Source: an uncultured Bacteroidales bacterium (GTDB lineage Bacteria > Bacteroidota > Bacteroidia > Bacteroidales > P3). From it: 32,690 nt of DNA. The notes under the pieces were generated by a model that saw only the letters and a list, made by a program, of their open reading frames with translations, ran no database searches and was not told the origin of the DNA. The translations under genes and the position numbers were made by a program. The stretch is from positions 1 to 32,690 of the forward strand of contig CALUHO010000036.1 of NCBI GenBank assembly GCA_944320465.1, in the 5' to 3' direction. Shown piece by piece: positions 7,858-15,668 of the stretch (position 1 is its first letter; the number at the start of each line of letters is the position of its first letter).

Positions 7858-7972
7858 CGCATCAAAATCGTCTGCAACAATCAACTGTTTTGTTTTCAAT
7901 GGCTGATGCGCAGGGGAAACTGCAGGCTGGTGCAAAACGATGTTGATTGCTGGTTTTTTGCATTTTGATGCG
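7858..7972. other. Long imperfect inverted repeat, possible structured RNA or remnant element
   Basis: Three nested pairs can be read: CGCATCAAAAT (7858-7868) with ATTTTGATGCG (7962-7972); CAACAATCAAC (7875-7885) with GTTGATTGCTG (7942-7952, one mismatch); and GTTTTG (7887-7892) with CAAAAC (7933-7938). Together they make a stem of about 28 pairs with small internal loops and a 40-nt top loop. It shares no sequence with families A or B. It lies in a gene-free stretch between two repeats, and no reading frame or promoter is obvious. Confidence 0.5.
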
Positions 7973-8033
7973 GTTGCTCCGGCCGGGACGCGGGAGCATG
8001 GCCCATCGGGATTTGCTATGATTGGATTTTCTG

Positions 8034-8115
8034 GCGGACGGAAGCGGGCAAGATGCCCGAAAGCTTCATTTTCCCAATCAGAAACGGACTCGGCGTGTCT
8101 AATGTCCGATTTGGG
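8034..8115 (+). repeat. Family B right-end fragment
   Basis: This matches the right half of family B: the hairpin cgggcaagatgcccg, then cccaatcagaaacggactcg, and the end gtctaatgtccgatttggg. The left half and left terminal repeat are missing, so the copy is truncated and should be immobile. Confidence 0.8.
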
Positions 8116-8178
8116 TTAAACTGCTGTGTAAGCATTTCCGGCGCGAAGATATGAAAAAGCATGTTTCCCCGTGGGTGC

Positions 8179-8209
8179 AAAAAAAAGCCCCGGATGAGTC
8201 CGGGGCTTT
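8179..8209 (-). terminator. Rho-independent terminator of the tRNA-Gly gene
   Basis: On the minus strand AAAGCCCCGGA, a 4-nt loop, then TCCGGGGCTTT forms an 11-bp perfect stem followed directly by further T residues. It lies about 22 bp downstream of the tRNA 3' end, the textbook intrinsic terminator arrangement. Confidence 0.9.
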
Positions 8210-8230
8210 GAAAATGAAGCTTTTGCGTTG

Positions 8231-8303
8231 AGCGGCAAACGGGTCTCGAACCCGCGACCTCCAGCTTGGGAAGCTAGCGCTCTACCAACTGAGCTACTGC
8301 CGC
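8231..8303 (-). tRNA. tRNA-Gly (anticodon CCC)
   Basis: The 73-nt cloverleaf reads from 8303 down. Acceptor stem GCGGCAG pairs with TTGCCGC; the D arm is GCTC/GAGC with AGTTGGTA; anticodon stem CTAGC/GCTGG encloses the loop TTCCCAA (anticodon CCC); the T arm is GCGGG/CCCGT with TTCGAGA. The discriminator base is T, as expected for bacterial glycine tRNA. CCA is not encoded; the tRNA nucleotidyltransferase at 13930 would add it. The tRNA decodes GGG. A leader hairpin (TGCCGG / CCGGCA at 8324-8342) precedes it. Confidence 0.95.
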
Positions 8304-8365
8304 GTCTTGCGGAAGAAAGGACGTGCCGGCTATGCACCGGCATCCTCATTTTCCGTCCAAGGCCG

Positions 8366-8373
8366 CAAAAGTA
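8366..8373 (-). promoter_or_regulatory. -7 motif for tRNA-Gly
   Basis: The minus strand reads TACTTTTG, an exact TAnnTTTG match, 62 bp before the tRNA 5' end. With the terminator downstream this makes the tRNA a stand-alone transcription unit. Confidence 0.55.
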
Positions 8374-8482
8374 ATAAAAAAAGTGAGAACATGAAAAACC
8401 TTTCGTGCCTCCTCCTGCGTCCTTTATGTCGTTTTCCCTGCGGAAAAGCTTGGAATTCATAGGAAATGATTATCTTTAGGGC

Positions 8483-9646
8483 ATGAAAAAGATAGTATTG
8501 ATACCGGATTCGTTCAAAGGGACTATGTCTTCCGCGCAGATTTGCGCTCTGATGCAGGAGGCTGCCCTGCGTCATTTTCCTGATGCGGAAGTGGTTGGGA
8601 TTCCGATTGCAGATGGAGGAGAAGGGACGGTGGATGCCTTTCTGTCAACCTGCCACCGGGGAGAGCGGCTGGATGCTTGTGTGCAAGGTCCCTATGGAAT
8701 GATGATGGATGCGTTCTGGGGAAAAATCGGCGATTCTGCCGTGGTGGAGATGGCGGCCTGTGCGGGCTTGCCCTTGACCAGGGGGAATCGTAATCCGTCT
8801 GTAACCACTACATACGGGGTGGGGCAACTGATAGAAGAAGCGTGGAAGAGTGGCTGCCGCCAGATAGTGGTAGGTTTGGGCGGCAGCGGTACCAATGATG
8901 GCGGTTGCGGCATGGCATCTGCGCTTGGGGTTCGTTTCTTCAATGCAAAAGGAGAGGAATTTGTGCCGGTGGGCGGTACGTTGAAGAATATTGCCCGTAT
9001 TGATGTTTCCCATCGGAATCCTTTGATTGGCAAGGCTGATCTTGTGGCGATGTGCGATACCGGCAATCCGTTGTTTGGTTTTAATGGTGCGGCTTATATC
9101 TTTGCACCCCAGAAGGGAGCCGATGCTTGTATGGTGGAAGAATTGGATGCGGGGCTGCGGCATTTGGACAGGATTGTGCAGAAAGATCTGGGTGTGGATG
9201 CTTCCCGGATTCCCGGTGTGGGTGCGGCTGGCGGGTGCGGCTTCGGCATGGTGGCTTTCTTAGGGGCTTCCATCAGGATGGGGATAGACATGCTGTTAGA
9301 GGCGGTAGGGTTTGATGCATTGTTGCAAGATGCTGATTACGTGTTTACAGGGGAAGGAAGGGTGGATGGGCAGAGCTTAGGTGGAAAGGTGATTAGCGGG
9401 GTCGCCCGTCATGCTCGTCAGGCTGGTGTGCCGGTTATCGTGGTGGCGGGCGATGTGGGGGATGATGTTACGGATGCTTATGGCAAAGGCATTTCGGCCG
9501 TTTTCAGTACGAACCGGGTCGCACAAGATTTTTCCAAGGTTCGTTTCCGCTGCATGGAAGATTTGTCTCAGACTATGGACAATATCTTCCGTCTGATTAA
9601 GATTTCGGAAATGAAAACTCGCGAAACCATAGAGGCGGGTTCATGA
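8483..9646 (+). CDS. glxK: Glycerate kinase (GlxK/GckA family)
   Basis: A 387-residue class II-type glycerate kinase that phosphorylates D-glycerate to phosphoglycerate with ATP. The start MKKIVLIPDSFKGTMSS, with the conserved DSFKG, is typical. IPIADGGEGTVDAF (about 42-55) and GLGGSGTNDGGCGMASALG (about 131-150) are the family's glycine-rich signature loops. VDGQSLGGKVISGVA lies in the C-terminal lobe. Length is normal for the family. The divergent D-2-hydroxyacid dehydrogenase at 6512-7444 could supply glycerate from hydroxypyruvate. The motif TATCTTTA just upstream (8471-8478) resembles a -7 box but is so close to the ATG that a leaderless start would be implied. The tail after LIKISEMKT is slightly extended. 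Confidence 0.93.
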   Translation: MKKIVLIPDSFKGTMSSAQICALMQEAALRHFPDAEVVGIPIADGGEGTVDAFLSTCHRGERLDACVQGPYGMMMDAFWGKIGDSAVVEMAACAGLPLTRGNRNPSVTTTYGVGQLIEEAWKSGCRQIVVGLGGSGTNDGGCGMASALGVRFFNAKGEEFVPVGGTLKNIARIDVSHRNPLIGKADLVAMCDTGNPLFGFNGAAYIFAPQKGADACMVEELDAGLRHLDRIVQKDLGVDASRIPGVGAAGGCGFGMVAFLGASIRMGIDMLLEAVGFDALLQDADYVFTGEGRVDGQSLGGKVISGVARHARQAGVPVIVVAGDVGDDVTDAYGKGISAVFSTNRVAQDFSKVRFRCMEDLSQTMDNIFRLIKISEMKTRETIEAGS

Positions 9647-9782
9647 CGGGTTTTGCAGGATGAATCAAGGTGGTTTCTATGAATCGGGTTTGCGTGCCAT
9701 GCAGAGCGGTTTTCCGTTCGCCCGGCGGGAAATCGCGCCGACTTGGATCATGGAGTCTGCCTGAATCGGTTTCTTGGTTCAA

Positions 9783-10364
9783 CCCGAATCGGTCACCAGG
9801 CTTCGGGTAGATTGCCCGCTTGTGTCATGCAGCATGAGGGTGTATCAAAATAGGGATTTGAAACAAATCTCAGGCGGCGTGTCAGAGTGAGTAAGATGCA
9901 AGGCGCTGAGAGCGAGAACGAAGGAGCGTACTGTTGCTGCTCCGCAGCGAGCGCAGGCTTCGCCTCAGCATAATTCAAACTCCGTTTGATTCTGCGTTCG
10001 GCTTGCTCTGCGGTTCGTGACTGAGTTCGAGACTCGAAAAACAGTGCAAACCGAGAGCCGAACCAAACCGATAGGTTTGAGTTTGCTTTCCAGCGAACGC
10101 AGGCTACGTCTCAGCATAGCCAAAACGAGTTTTGTCTCTGCCTTCGACTTGCACTGCTTTTGGCCGAGGTGCAGCCTGTTTTCGGTGAAACCAAAGCAAC
10201 GAAGCAAAGACTGTGCAAACCGAGTGCAGAGCCAAGCTTGCTTGGACTCTGCCGAGGTGCAGCCAGTCTTCGGCAAAGCCAGATTGCTCATTATGACACA
10301 TCGCCCCGGAAGACTCGTTTCTCCAATCAGAAACAGCTCCGGCGAGTCTAATGGCCGATTTGGG
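9783..10364 (+). mobile_element. Composite repeat element, family B ends around an unrelated core (582 bp)
   Basis: The left 55 bp (cccgaatcggtcaccaggc, then attgcccgcttgtgtcatgc) and right 50 bp (ending atggccgatttggg) are diverged family B ends. Flanks are TTCAA (9778-9782) and TTCAT (10365-10369), a 4-of-5 match to a 5-bp duplication. The core starts near gggtgtatcaaaatag and ends near atgacacatcgccccgg. It contains gcgtgtcag..tg..aagat.caag, shared with 15419-15519, and degenerate repeated words (gccgaggtgcagcc twice). No protein is supported. It occupies most of the gap between glycerate kinase and the cyd operon. The rest of 9647-10571 holds the promoter motif and hairpin below and no gene I can support. 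Confidence 0.7.
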
Positions 10365-10386
10365 TTCATGAAACCCGGCTAATGAT

Positions 10387-10394
10387 TATTTTTG
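10387..10394 (+). promoter_or_regulatory. -7 motif upstream of the DUF4492-cydAB operon
   Basis: TATTTTTG is an exact TAnnTTTG match 22 bp past the end of the composite element. The terminal atttggg of that element supplies a TTTG at 10359-10362, a possible -33 box but with a rather long spacing of 24 bp. The leader would be about 170 nt. Confidence 0.45.
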
Positions 10395-10429
10395 CAGTCT
10401 GGGAATTTGCCGGATGTCGGCAAGACTGC
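10394..10429 (+). promoter_or_regulatory. Leader hairpin of the cyd operon
   Basis: GCAGTC (10394-10399) pairs with GACTGC (10424-10429), and inside it TTGCCG (10407-10412) pairs with CGGCAA (10418-10423) around a 5-nt loop. It lies at the predicted 5' end of the transcript and could affect mRNA stability or bind a regulator; the sequence shows only the fold. Confidence 0.35.
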
Positions 10430-10571
10430 GGCTCGGAAGCACTGGTAAGATCGGCTGCTTGATGCCCGGTGGTTTTTGCATGGGCTTGAGGCCGTGATGT
10501 CCGGCGGCCTGCCTGCGTTTCGGTGTGCCGGGTTGCGGAGGGGGATTTGTCCGGACTCTTGGGGTAAGTGT

Positions 10572-10853
10572 ATGGAAAGGAAATATGTGAAAATGCAAGA
10601 AATTGATCCGGTGGAAGCTGCACTGCTTCGTCGGCCTTGCGTGCCGGTCAGGATATGGCGGTTTTACCGGGACGGGTTCCGTGCCATGACTTGGGGCCGC
10701 ACCCTTTGGCTGGTTATTCTTGTCAAGTTGTTCATCATGTTTGCTATACTGAAAGTGTTCTTCTTCCCGGATTTCCTCAAAGGCAAGAGCGAGGCCGAGA
10801 AAGAGGACTTTGTGGGGACAGAACTGGTGAACCGGAAGGTGCAGGCTTTGTAA
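10572..10853 (+). CDS. DUF4492 small membrane protein of the cytochrome bd operon
   Basis: A 93-residue protein with the DUF4492 signature FYRDGFRAMTWGRTLW (31-46) leading into one membrane helix (about 44-66, LVILVKLFIMFAILKVFFF), then PDFLKGKSE and a charged C-terminus. In Bacteroidetes this family typically sits immediately upstream of cydA, as here (96-bp gap). By analogy with CydX it may be an accessory subunit or assembly factor of cytochrome bd, but that is not established. The frame is open back to 10476; the start at 10572 is preferred because the upstream residues are not conserved-looking, and Met8 (10593) is an alternative. Confidence 0.85.
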   Translation: MERKYVKMQEIDPVEAALLRRPCVPVRIWRFYRDGFRAMTWGRTLWLVILVKLFIMFAILKVFFFPDFLKGKSEAEKEDFVGTELVNRKVQAL

Positions 10854-10949
10854 AGGCTGGAGGAGCAAAAAAAAGAGTCTTCAGAAAACAGGCAGGCTCT
10901 TTGTGGTCGGAAATGGAGATTTTGAATACGCGACAAAAACGCTGATACT

Positions 10950-12539
10950 ATGATTGAACAGATTTCTACAAGCTTGATTGACTGGTCGCGGGCGCAGTTC
11001 GCGATGACGGCCATGTACCATTGGCTCTTTGTCCCCTTGACATTGGGCCTTGCCATGATCATGGGTATCATGGAAACTATTTATGTGAAGACCGGTGACC
11101 TCTTCTGGAAGCAAACCGCCAAGTTCTGGATGAAGATTTTCGGGATCAATTTCGCTATAGGTGTGGCTACCGGATTGATACTGGAATTCCAGTTCGGGAC
11201 CAACTGGAGCAATTACTCCTGGTTCGTGGGCGATATCTTCGGTGCGCCTTTGGCCATCGAAGGCATCTTGGCTTTCTTCATGGAGGCTACGTTTATCGCG
11301 GTCATGTTCTTTGGCTGGAACAAGGTGAGCAAAGGCTTTCATCTGACTTCTACCTGGCTCACCGGCATCGGGGCTACGATCTCGGCCTGGTGGATTCTGG
11401 TGGCCAATACCTGGATGCAGCATCCGGTGGGCATGGAATTCAACCCAGAGACAGTCCGCAACGAGATGGTGGATTTCTGGACGGTGGCATTCCAGCCGAT
11501 GGCAGTGACCAAGTTCTTCCATTCCGTGTTGAGCGGCTGGGTCCTTGGGGCGGCTTTCGTGATAGGTGTCAGCTGCTGGTACTTGCTGCGCAAACGGCAT
11601 CAGCGTTTTGCGACTGCCAGCATCAAGATAGCCTCGGTGTTCGGCATTGTGGCGGCATTGGTAGTGGCTTTCACCGGCGACAAGTCGGGATATGAAGTGG
11701 CGCAGCACCAACCGATGAAATTAGCGGCTTTGGAGGGACTGGAGCAGGGCGGAACTTCGCAAGGGTTGGAAGTGGTGGCCGGCATCAAGATTCCTAACAT
11801 GCTCTCTTTTCTGGCTACTCGGACTGCCGATGGCTATGTGCCCGGTATCGAGAATATCCTGGAGGGCGGTTATACGATGCCGGACGGAGAGACGGCATTG
11901 CCGGCGGAAGTGAAGATGGCCAGAGGGCGCATCGCGATACAGGCTTTGGCCGATTTCAGGCAGGCTCAGGAATCGGGCGATGCCCAGGCTGCCTCGCAGG
12001 CTCGGGCTGTGTTGGACGAACACATGCCTTATTTTGGTTACGGATACATTGAGAAGCCGGCCGATTTGGTACCGCATGTGGATGTGCTGTTCTGGGCTTT
12101 CCGCGTCATGGTGGGCCTCGGCTTGTATTTCATAGCGTTCTTTGTGGTGTCCTGGTTCTTGAACCGCAAAGGCCTGTTGATCGGAGACAAGTTCCGCTGG
12201 CTGAAGATTCTGGCCATTGTTTCCATTCCTCTGGCGATGGTGGCCGGGCAGGCGGGTTGGATGGTGGCCGAGATGGGGCGCCAGCCTTGGGCGATTCAGG
12301 ACTTGCTGCCGGTCAATGCCGCGGTGTCCGCGCTTAGTCCGGCATCGGTCAAGACTACTTTCTTTATTTTCTTGGCTTTGTTTACCATCCTGTTGGTGGC
12401 CGAAATCGGCATCATGGTCAAGGCCATAAGGAAAGGACCGGAAAAGGTGGATGGCCTATCGGGAAAGCTGCTATCGGAAGCTATGCCGGTGGCAGGCGGT
12501 CCGTCATCGGGAGTTGAACGGGATTCGGACAATAAATAA
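10950..12539 (+). CDS. cydA: Cytochrome bd quinol oxidase subunit I
   Basis: A 529-residue integral membrane subunit that oxidises quinol and carries the b558, b595 and d haems, reducing oxygen to water in the inner membrane with high oxygen affinity. His24 (AMYHWLFVPLTLG), His191 (KFFHSVLSGW) and Met387 (FRVMVGLG) fit the haem axial ligands of the family. QPMKLAALEG is the start of the quinol-binding Q-loop and GRQPW (443-447) is the invariant C-terminal motif. About nine hydrophobic helices are present. The C-terminal tail after KAIRKGPEKV is polar. It belongs with the upstream DUF4492 gene and cydB, 13 bp downstream. Confidence 0.96.
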   Translation: MIEQISTSLIDWSRAQFAMTAMYHWLFVPLTLGLAMIMGIMETIYVKTGDLFWKQTAKFWMKIFGINFAIGVATGLILEFQFGTNWSNYSWFVGDIFGAPLAIEGILAFFMEATFIAVMFFGWNKVSKGFHLTSTWLTGIGATISAWWILVANTWMQHPVGMEFNPETVRNEMVDFWTVAFQPMAVTKFFHSVLSGWVLGAAFVIGVSCWYLLRKRHQRFATASIKIASVFGIVAALVVAFTGDKSGYEVAQHQPMKLAALEGLEQGGTSQGLEVVAGIKIPNMLSFLATRTADGYVPGIENILEGGYTMPDGETALPAEVKMARGRIAIQALADFRQAQESGDAQAASQARAVLDEHMPYFGYGYIEKPADLVPHVDVLFWAFRVMVGLGLYFIAFFVVSWFLNRKGLLIGDKFRWLKILAIVSIPLAMVAGQAGWMVAEMGRQPWAIQDLLPVNAAVSALSPASVKTTFFIFLALFTILLVAEIGIMVKAIRKGPEKVDGLSGKLLSEAMPVAGGPSSGVERDSDNK

Positions 12540-12540
12540 C

Positions 12541-12545
12541 GGAGG
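12541..12545 (+). promoter_or_regulatory. Strong ribosome binding site fixing the cydB start
   Basis: GGAGG lies 7 bp before ATG 12553. A clear Shine-Dalgarno is uncommon in Bacteroidetes, and here it decides for this start over the longer frame that reaches back into cydA. Confidence 0.6.
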
Positions 12546-12552
12546 ACAGGCT

Positions 12553-13701
12553 ATGTTTACATACGAGTTTTTACAAGCATACTGGTGGTTTATCGTCAGC
12601 CTTTTGGGCGGCATTCTTGTATTCCTTTTGTTTGTGCAGGGGGGCAATTCCCTTTTGTTCAAACTGGGGCGGAACGAGATGGAACGCCAGCTTCTGGTCA
12701 ATTCCACCGGGCGGAAATGGGAATTCACGTTCACTACGTTGGTTACTTTCGGGGGCGGTTTCTTCGCTTCCTTCCCTTTGTTCTACAGCACCAGCTTCGG
12801 AGGGGCTTACTGGCTCTGGATGCTGATTCTGCTGAGCTTTGTCTTGCAGGCGGTCTCTTACGAGTTCCAAGGCAAGATAGGAAATCTTCTGGGACGGAGG
12901 ACTTACCAGGTTTTCCTGGTCCTGAACGGCTTTCTCGGGCCTCTTTTGCTGGGTGCGGCCGTGGCTACTTTCTTCAATGGCAGCAATTTCACGGTTTCCA
13001 AGGATGCCATTTCCGCTTTTTCGATGCCGGTAATCAGCCAGTGGGGCAATGCCGCGCATGGGTTGGATGCCTTTCTGGATCCATGGAACATCGTGCTGGG
13101 CTTCGCGGTGCTTTTCTTGGCTCGCTTGCTGGGCAACCTCTATTTTATCAATAATATAGATGATGAACCGCTGCAGGGCCGTTTCCGGCATCAGCTGGTG
13201 GTGGATGCGGTTCCTTTCCTGCTGTTCTTCCTGGCTTTCGTGATCCGGACTTTGCTCAAGGACGGTTTCGCGGTCGACCCGGAGACGGGCGAGGTATATA
13301 TGGAGCCTTGCAAATACTGGCATAATTTCATCCAGATGCCGGTGGTGTCGCTTGTGTTCCTGGCGGGTGTGGCAGGTGTGCTGTACGGTCTGGGCAAGTC
13401 GGTGTTCCGTCCGGGATACCGTAAGGGAATATGGTTTGCCGGTGCGGGAACGGTTTTGACGGTGCTGGCATTGCTGCTTTGCGCGGGTTATAACAACACG
13501 GCTTATTATCCGTCGAATCTGGATTTGCAGAGCTCGCTGACCTTGGCCAACAGTTGTTCCAGTTTCTTTACGCTCAAAGTGATGTCGGTGGTGTCTATTT
13601 TGGTGCCGTTCGTGTTCGCCTATATATTTTATGCTTGGCGGGCTATCGACAAGAAGAAGTTGACGAGGAAGGAGCTGACGGAGGAAGAACATGCGTATTG
13701 A
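12553..13701 (+). CDS. cydB: Cytochrome bd quinol oxidase subunit II
   Basis: A 382-residue membrane subunit that forms the heterodimer with CydA. It starts MFTYEFLQAYWWFIVSLLGG, typical of CydB, and has eight to nine hydrophobic segments. Features include FLLFVQGGNSLL, the FGGGFFASFPLFYSTSFGGAYW helix-loop, and a C-terminal helix ending in the basic tail DKKKLTRKELTEEEHAY. It starts 13 bp after the cydA stop, so the two are co-transcribed. Length is close to the family norm. The gap 13702-13929 after it has no convincing gene. Confidence 0.95.
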   Translation: MFTYEFLQAYWWFIVSLLGGILVFLLFVQGGNSLLFKLGRNEMERQLLVNSTGRKWEFTFTTLVTFGGGFFASFPLFYSTSFGGAYWLWMLILLSFVLQAVSYEFQGKIGNLLGRRTYQVFLVLNGFLGPLLLGAAVATFFNGSNFTVSKDAISAFSMPVISQWGNAAHGLDAFLDPWNIVLGFAVLFLARLLGNLYFINNIDDEPLQGRFRHQLVVDAVPFLLFFLAFVIRTLLKDGFAVDPETGEVYMEPCKYWHNFIQMPVVSLVFLAGVAGVLYGLGKSVFRPGYRKGIWFAGAGTVLTVLALLLCAGYNNTAYYPSNLDLQSSLTLANSCSSFFTLKVMSVVSILVPFVFAYIFYAWRAIDKKKLTRKELTEEEHAY

Positions 13702-13929
13702 TTGGGGGCGGTGCGTCCTGCGTCTGTTTTGCCGGAGGATGGCTGGCCTTGGCCGGACTGTTTTTCCGGAAGAAATCGTGGGTGCTTCTTTCGTTGTCGC
13801 TTCGGTGATGGGGCATCTTCCCGTTCTGCTGGAGTGATGGCGGCAAGGCGTTTCAAGGTGGATGTCCGTGTTTGGGGCAGATGGATAGGATGTCGGAAAA
13901 GGCAAATGCGTTTTTAGAAGACTGAAACT

Positions 13930-15384
13930 ATGAAAATCAAGGATATTGAAATTCCGGAAGATGTGGAACGGATTTTATCGCGCTTCCATGAAGCCGATTA
14001 TGCGGCCTATCTGGTAGGCGGCTGCGTGCGCGATTGCCTGATGGGTAACATGCCGCATGATTGGGACATCTGCACCTCGGCCACTCCGGCCCAGGTCAAG
14101 CAGGTGTTTGCCGACAAGCCTTATACGGTAGTTCCCGCCGGCATCAAGCATGGCACGGTGATGGTGGTGGCTCATGGACGTCCTTACGAGATCACGGTGT
14201 TCCGTAAGAAAAGCACGGTGAAGAAGCATCTGTTGCAGGGAGAGAAGCTGTCGGGAGCGGCTTCGGCGATGCCTGTGCCGCTTGCGCCCGTTGCGGAGGG
14301 GGATGCCGCTTTCTGCCATACGTATTTGGATAATCCTTTGTATGAAGACTTGGGTTTGCGCGACTTTACCGTGAACTCGATGGCTTGGAGCCCGGAAGAG
14401 GGCTTGATCGACCCTTATCACGGGGAACGGGACTTGGCGGCGGCTTTGCTGCGTTGCGCCGGTTCGGCTTACGAGCGGTTGAGCGAAGACCCGTTGCGGA
14501 TTCTGCGGGCTTTGCGTTTTGCGGCGCATTTCAGCTTCTCGATTGATCCGGATCTGGACGCGGCTATTCATGAACTCTATCCCTTGCTCAAGGATGTGGC
14601 GGTGGAAAGGATTACATCGGAGTTCTACCGTTTCATGCAATCTTCGGGGGTCAAGGTGGCCGAGATGTTGCGGAATTATCCCGATGTGGCTTGTTTCTTG
14701 GTTCCGGAACTGAAGCCGCTGATTGGCTTCGACCAGCATAACCATCATCATGTTTATGATGTGTGGGAGCATACGCTCAAGGCGATGGAGGCTTGTCCGG
14801 ACAATGATATTGTGCTGAAGTTTACGATTCTTTTTCATGATATGGGCAAGGCGCATACTTTCACGATGGATAACCAAGGGGTGGGGCATTTCTACGGCCA
14901 TGCCGAGGTGAGCAAGACGCTTTGCAAGAATATCATGAATCGTCTGCGTTTCGACGGCAAGACGGAAGAGGAGGTGATGACCTTGGTGGAGGTTCATGAT
15001 GCCCGGGTGGAGCCTACCACGCGGAGCATCCGGCGTTGGCTCAACCGTATCGGGGAAGAACAGTTCCGCCGGCTGTTGCAGATGAAGCGTTGCGACGCGG
15101 CGGGGCAGAACCCGGTCTATTGGCCTGACCGCGATGCCTATATCAGTTCTCTGGAAAAGGCGTTCGAGGAGGTGAAGGCTCAGGATGCCTGCTTCAGCAT
15201 GAAGGACTTGGCCGTCAAGGGCAGTGATTTGATTGCGGTGGGCTACGAACGGGGGGCGATTTTGGGCAAGTGCCTGAAACGTTTGCTGGACGAGGTTATA
15301 GACGAGCGTTTGCCGAATGACAAGCAGGTGCTGTTGAGCCAGGCGGTGTTTTGGTTGAATCAGGCGGATCGTGTCAAAGAATAA
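13930..15384 (+). CDS. cca: CCA tRNA nucleotidyltransferase (poly(A) polymerase family) with HD domain
   Basis: A 484-residue enzyme that builds or repairs the 3' CCA end of tRNAs. The nucleotidyltransferase head carries LVGGCVRD (28-35) and the metal-binding DWD (44-46), followed by FRKKST. RNA-binding neck motifs DFTVNSMAW and EDPLRILRALRFAAHFSF are present. The C-terminal half has an HD phosphohydrolase domain: HNHHHVYDVWEHT, then FHDMGK with His303-Asp304. The tRNA gene in this window lacks an encoded CCA and so would need it. Length and domain order match Bacteroidetes orthologues. It is 229 bp from cydB and probably a separate unit. Confidence 0.93.
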   Translation: MKIKDIEIPEDVERILSRFHEADYAAYLVGGCVRDCLMGNMPHDWDICTSATPAQVKQVFADKPYTVVPAGIKHGTVMVVAHGRPYEITVFRKKSTVKKHLLQGEKLSGAASAMPVPLAPVAEGDAAFCHTYLDNPLYEDLGLRDFTVNSMAWSPEEGLIDPYHGERDLAAALLRCAGSAYERLSEDPLRILRALRFAAHFSFSIDPDLDAAIHELYPLLKDVAVERITSEFYRFMQSSGVKVAEMLRNYPDVACFLVPELKPLIGFDQHNHHHVYDVWEHTLKAMEACPDNDIVLKFTILFHDMGKAHTFTMDNQGVGHFYGHAEVSKTLCKNIMNRLRFDGKTEEEVMTLVEVHDARVEPTTRSIRRWLNRIGEEQFRRLLQMKRCDAAGQNPVYWPDRDAYISSLEKAFEEVKAQDACFSMKDLAVKGSDLIAVGYERGAILGKCLKRLLDEVIDERLPNDKQVLLSQAVFWLNQADRVKE

Positions 15385-15418
15385 GCCCGGCGTGATTCGG
15401 CCTGTGATAATGGGCAAT

Positions 15419-15611
15419 CTACGGTGTTGCCTTCGGGTCCTGGACTCGGTCACGTACGGAAGTACGCTCCCGTCGTCCTCGACCTCGGCGGTCTTGTATC
15501 TTGCCATTCTGACACGCCGTGGGGAAGCCCTTGGGATTGAAGGGTTCTGACATGCCGATTGGTTGAGGAAGCAACAATTTCGTCTGCCAGTCGGAGAATT
15601 CTGACACGCCG
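15419..15611 (-). repeat. Family C repeat fragment plus three ttctgacaygccg words
   Basis: The reverse complement of 15419-15519 reads ggcgtgtcagaatggcaaga, then tacaagaccgccgaggtcga, then gggagcgtact, aligning with 9873-9935 in the composite element. The word ttctgacaYgccg occurs at 15507-15519, 15545-15557 and 15599-15611. These look like remains of a dispersed family. The gap 15385-15668 holds this and the promoter motif below, with no gene seen. Confidence 0.55.
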
Positions 15612-15635
15612 AGGGGGCGGATCAAGACAATCCTT

Positions 15636-15643
15636 TATTTTTG
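15636..15643 (+). promoter_or_regulatory. -7 motif for the YqhD-like gene
   Basis: TATTTTTG exactly matches TAnnTTTG, 25 bp before the start codon at 15669, giving a short leader of about 19 nt. No -33 box is evident. Confidence 0.5.
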
Positions 15644-15668
15644 TATGAAGTTTTAATTTTTTGAGAAT

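Noticed and set aside
8116..8460. 114-codon frame across the tRNA gene
   Set aside because: It reads through the tRNA-Gly gene and its terminator.
10017..10382. 121-codon frame inside the composite repeat
   Set aside because: Built from the repeated words of the element; no protein-like composition.
13702..13917. 71-codon frame after cydB, considered as a CydX-like subunit
   Set aside because: Arg/Trp-rich with no membrane helix; does not look like a real small subunit.
13975..15507. 510-codon minus-strand frame opposite cca
   Set aside because: GC-rich codon positions keep the antisense frame open; the plus-strand protein has all catalytic motifs.
15507..15611. CRISPR-like spacing of three ttctgacaygccg words
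   Set aside because: Spacings of 38 and 54 bp are unequal, the word is short and no cas gene is present.
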